DNA of 64,000 nt, taken from the NCBI GenBank assembly GCA_944320555.1, contig CALUHX010000010.1, positions 1-64,000 of the forward strand, given 5' to 3'. Numbering within the stretch: the first letter of the stretch is position 1; every line of letters begins with the position of its first letter. The position numbers and the translations under genes are program-made. Positions 62,014 to 64,000 of the stretch are shown here, piece after piece. The notes beneath the pieces are model-generated. The model saw only the letters and a program-made list of their open reading frames with translations, was not told the origin of the DNA and made no database searches. The DNA is from an uncultured Butyricimonas sp. GTDB lineage: Bacteria; Bacteroidota; Bacteroidia; Bacteroidales; Marinifilaceae.

Positions 62014-62382
62014 TTGCCCTTAAAAGACACGCGCCTTCATTTTGGGTGACAAAAAAATGAATTATTTTTCATCTTTTTTTATCGCAACCTGTCAATCAGG
62101 CGATTAAAAACACGCCCGACCTCCGACTCACGCCTCACCCCGACAAAAATTCCCTCCAAAAGAAAAACAAGCACCATTCTTCTGCGCCATATTCCTCCGG
62201 GCAAACCGGAGAACACCGCCGAAACTCCGCCATACCATCCCCATATTCCTCCTGTCCGCGGACAGGGAAAGCATGAGGCAAGTAGATGGAAAGTGGAAAA
62301 AACACACCCGGGAAAAAACCGGACAAATCCCGACGCGCGCCCTTACGGCTACCGTCAAACGGGCCGTCCGCTTGGCTTCGGC
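62014..62382. other. Sigma-fecR spacer with paired SD-like repeats and palindromes
   Basis: A 369-bp gap between the sigma gene and fecR. CCATATTCCTCC occurs at 62187-62198 and 62241-62252; on the minus strand it reads GGAGGAATATGG, each time preceded by a palindrome (CCGGAG/CTCCGG around 62195-62211; the 16-bp perfect palindrome 62251-62266). No credible gene; the short frames here have no homology. Confidence 0.55.
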
Positions 62383-62964
62383 TCAGAAAAGAAAAAAGAA
62401 AAAACAAGACAAATTATCCCGCAGAATCTTATACGCCCGTTTCAAATGCGTCCTCACCGTGTTCTCCGACAAACGGAGCATGGCGGCGATTTCCGCGTAC
62501 GTCTTGCCCTCCTGCACGTGCAACTCCACAATCCGGCGTTGCTGCTCCGACAACTCGCCCAGCGCCTTGCGCACGGCGGCGGCCATCTCCTCGTCCTCCC
62601 CGTCCTCCTCCTCGTCCGCCAGCGAGAGCACCAGTGCCTCGGCCTGCCGCTTCTTATACTCGTCCAACAGATGCAGCCGCCGGAAATAGCGCAGACAGGC
62701 GTGCTTGACGCAAGAGTAAAGATACGCCTTCACATCCAACCTCTCCGGCAGGCGGCGGCGCATCTCCCACATCGTCGCGAACACCGACTGCACGATGTTT
62801 TCCGCCTCCATCTCGTCCATCACATACCCGTAAGCATACAAGAAGAGCGGCCGGAAATAGCCTCGGTACACCCTCTCGAAGATTTCCTCCGTGATTTGCC
62901 GCCCGTTGATGATGGCGTCGTCGTCCTTATGCGCGTCCTGCTCGTCCACGAATCTGTTTTGCAA
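62383..62964 (-). CDS. ECF RNA polymerase sigma-70 factor
   Basis: A 193-residue ECF sigma factor with region 2 (YRGYFRPLFLYAYGYVMDEMEAENIVQSVFATMWEMRRRL, about 33-73) and region 4 (LGELSEQQRRIVELHVQEGKTYAEIAAMLRLSENTVRTHLKRAYKIL, about 137-184). The linker has an acidic ADEEEDGEDEEM stretch and the C-terminus is a phenylalanine-rich CFFFFLF. It would direct transcription of the susCD locus when released by FecR. The likely start is TTG at 62964, or GTG at 62949; no ATG lies before region 2, which is unusual. A near-consensus promoter lies at 62983-63013. Confidence 0.93.
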   Translation of the reverse strand: MQNRFVDEQDAHKDDDAIINGRQITEEIFERVYRGYFRPLFLYAYGYVMDEMEAENIVQSVFATMWEMRRRLPERLDVKAYLYSCVKHACLRYFRRLHLLDEYKKRQAEALVLSLADEEEDGEDEEMAAAVRKALGELSEQQRRIVELHVQEGKTYAEIAAMLRLSENTVRTHLKRAYKILRDNLSCFFFFLF

Positions 62965-62982
62965 ATTTTAGTTACACACCCG

Positions 62983-63013
62983 CGAATGTACGTCTTCCGG
63001 CGATGCAATCCAA
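62983..63013 (-). promoter_or_regulatory. Promoter candidate of the ECF sigma gene
   Basis: Minus strand TTGG (63013-63010), 19-bp spacer, TACATTCG (62990-62983), 19 bp before the TTG start. Confidence 0.4.
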
Positions 63014-63055
63014 CTGTTTCCCCCGCCAATTTTCAAACGGAGCTTTCTCCGCCAC

Positions 63056-63730
63056 TCACCCCTCCAAATACAGATAGATTCCCTCCCTCAGACAATCGCA
63101 ATACACAATTTTGTTGTCATGGCCTCCCTCGCACTCGATAATGCGGGACACCCGGTTGTGGCCCACGAACTGGTCGAAGCCGCGCAGAGGGTCGAACAAC
63201 TCGCTCCGGTCCGCCCAAAAAATGCCGCCCAGCGCTCCCCGCTTCCCTCCCCTCGCCTCTCCCACACGCATCAACGCGGGCACCTGCCAATCCGCAGGAT
63301 GATTCAACTGCTCGGCCACCGGCCGCGAAGCGTCGCCCCGGAAATCCCGGTCGAACCACTCCTGACTCACCCCGGCGTGTGTGAAAAGCCTCCGCCCCTC
63401 CTGGTGGGCGAACTGGAAAACCTCATAATTCTCCCGGAACAGCCGGGAAGCGTCCTCCGCCATATCCGCATTGAAACGGGAGCCTAACGGAGCCTCCTCG
63501 CAGAAATAATGAAGGTCATGGTTTCCCAACAGCAACACCACATCCTCCGGACGAGACCGCTTCAACGCGACAATCTCCTCCAGATTCCGCAGCAGCTCGA
63601 CCTTCGGGACCCGCTCCTTCGGGTCAAGGTAATCCCCCAGAAAAACCATCTCGCATTCCGGATGCGAGTCTACAATCCACTTCCACGAATCCAATCCGTG
63701 AATGTCTCCTATCACAACCGCCGGTCTCAT
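63056..63730 (-). CDS. Calcineurin-like metallophosphoesterase
   Basis: A 224-residue cytoplasmic phosphoesterase with the complete metal-binding set: GDIHG at the N-terminus, VFLGDYLDPKERVP, LLLGNHDLHYF, and a later LFTHAGVSQEWF; the GHNR segment near the C-terminus supplies further ligands. It resembles the PrpE/ApaH-like subgroup, but the substrate (protein phosphate, nucleotide or other) is not determinable. It stands alone between the SusCD locus and a divergent plus-strand gene. A TACTTTCG -7-like element lies at 63765-63772. Confidence 0.9.
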   Translation of the reverse strand: MRPAVVIGDIHGLDSWKWIVDSHPECEMVFLGDYLDPKERVPKVELLRNLEEIVALKRSRPEDVVLLLGNHDLHYFCEEAPLGSRFNADMAEDASRLFRENYEVFQFAHQEGRRLFTHAGVSQEWFDRDFRGDASRPVAEQLNHPADWQVPALMRVGEARGGKRGALGGIFWADRSELFDPLRGFDQFVGHNRVSRIIECEGGHDNKIVYCDCLREGIYLYLEG

Positions 63731-63827
63731 AATCCCTCTTTTTGTTCTAAACCCTTTTCACACGCGAAAGTACAAAATATCAAACAAATGTATTATCTTT
63801 ATCCCGTAAAAACAAAACTGATTTCAT

Positions 63828-64000
63828 ATGAGAAACGCGCTTTTTATCGCTCTGTCCTGCCTCTTGTCCCTGCCGGTCTTTTCCCAAGGGAAACCGGAAT
63901 GGCAGGACGAGACAGTCCCCGCCGCGGGCAAAGAATACCCCCGCACGTCGTTCATGAGCTACGAGAACGTGGAACAAGCCGCTGGCAACGACTTCTCCAA
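63828..64000 (+). CDS. Start of a probable secreted GH2 beta-galactosidase (partial)
   Basis: The first 57 codons of a gene cut by the window edge. A signal peptide (MRNALFIALSCLLSLPVFS, cleaved before QGKPEW) precedes KPEWQDETVPAAGKEYPRTS and FMSYENVEQA, an arrangement matching the N-termini of LacZ-type GH2 enzymes of Bacteroidetes (W-Q-D-P/E-x-V, N/A-x-x-P-R-A/T-x-F). Enzyme identity is therefore a prediction from about 57 residues. A TATCTTTA box at 63794-63801 might be its -7 element. It is divergent from the metallophosphoesterase. Confidence 0.65.
   Translation, partial: MRNALFIALSCLLSLPVFSQGKPEWQDETVPAAGKEYPRTSFMSYENVEQAAGNDFS

Noticed and set aside
1..64000. tRNA, rRNA, prophage or insertion sequence
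   Set aside because: No T-arm/anticodon pattern, rRNA-like segment, transposase, integrase or phage structural gene was recognised; a covariance-model scan would be needed to exclude small RNAs.

Overview
The window looks like a chromosomal segment of a Bacteroidales bacterium, most likely from the Odoribacteraceae (Odoribacter/Butyricimonas group). The clues are a SusC/SusD pair behind an ECF sigma/FecR cascade, a short CstA, a DksA-like protein with a degenerate zinc finger next to lspA and ileS, PCMD and DUF4988-type lipoproteins, and many promoters of the Bacteroidetes type (TTTG, 19-21 bp, TAnnTTTG). The family assignment is inference. No rRNA, tRNA, CRISPR array, transposase or phage gene was seen. 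Most genes lie on the minus strand.

Layout. 0.2-7.1 kb: PspC protein, a two-gene chromate transporter, an M23 peptidase, CstA, a RelE-type toxin-antitoxin pair, ribosome recycling factor and a TonB_C-domain protein. 7.2-9.1 kb: a U32 tRNA-hydroxylation protein, then a tiny membrane-protein cluster with two near-identical 34-residue proteins too short for ordinary gene calling. 9.5-19.2 kb: a collagen-like DUF4988 lipoprotein, decayed intergenic repeats, a PepSY-like protein, a 60-bp perfect palindrome, an outer-membrane barrel, a PCMD lipoprotein and a YfhO-like membrane protein. 19.4-20.0 kb: a second toxin-antitoxin pair. 20.0-31.9 kb: a surface-glycan locus (flippase, four glycosyltransferases, and the aminotransferase, acetyltransferase and 2-epimerase of a UDP-ManNAc3NAcA-type sugar) with a secreted GH2 glycosidase inside it. 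32.0-50.9 kb: mostly housekeeping genes (PpiD/SurA-like isomerase, topA, lspA, DksA-like, ileS, lysC, trxA, dnaE), plus one unusual 1102-residue fusion of an ABC-2 permease, an M1-like region and a golvesin-like domain. 51.0-63.0 kb: a likely peptide-uptake locus transcribed sigma factor - fecR - susC - susD - lipoprotein - HExxH metalloprotease - TlpA-like oxidoreductase. The right edge has a metallophosphoesterase and the first 57 codons of a probable GH2 beta-galactosidase.

How the parts fit: in the 51-63 kb locus a ligand sensed through SusC's STN domain would signal through FecR to the ECF sigma factor and induce outer-membrane import together with proteolysis and thiol chemistry. In the glycan locus three sugar-nucleotide genes and a glycosyltransferase form one tight operon with its own promoter. 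The most notable unexplained items are the duplicated 34-residue membrane proteins, the palindromic 11-bp-period elements, the inactive-looking peptidase fusion, and abrupt composition changes inside two genes (about 44.93 kb and 61.63 kb) that suggest mosaic assembly.
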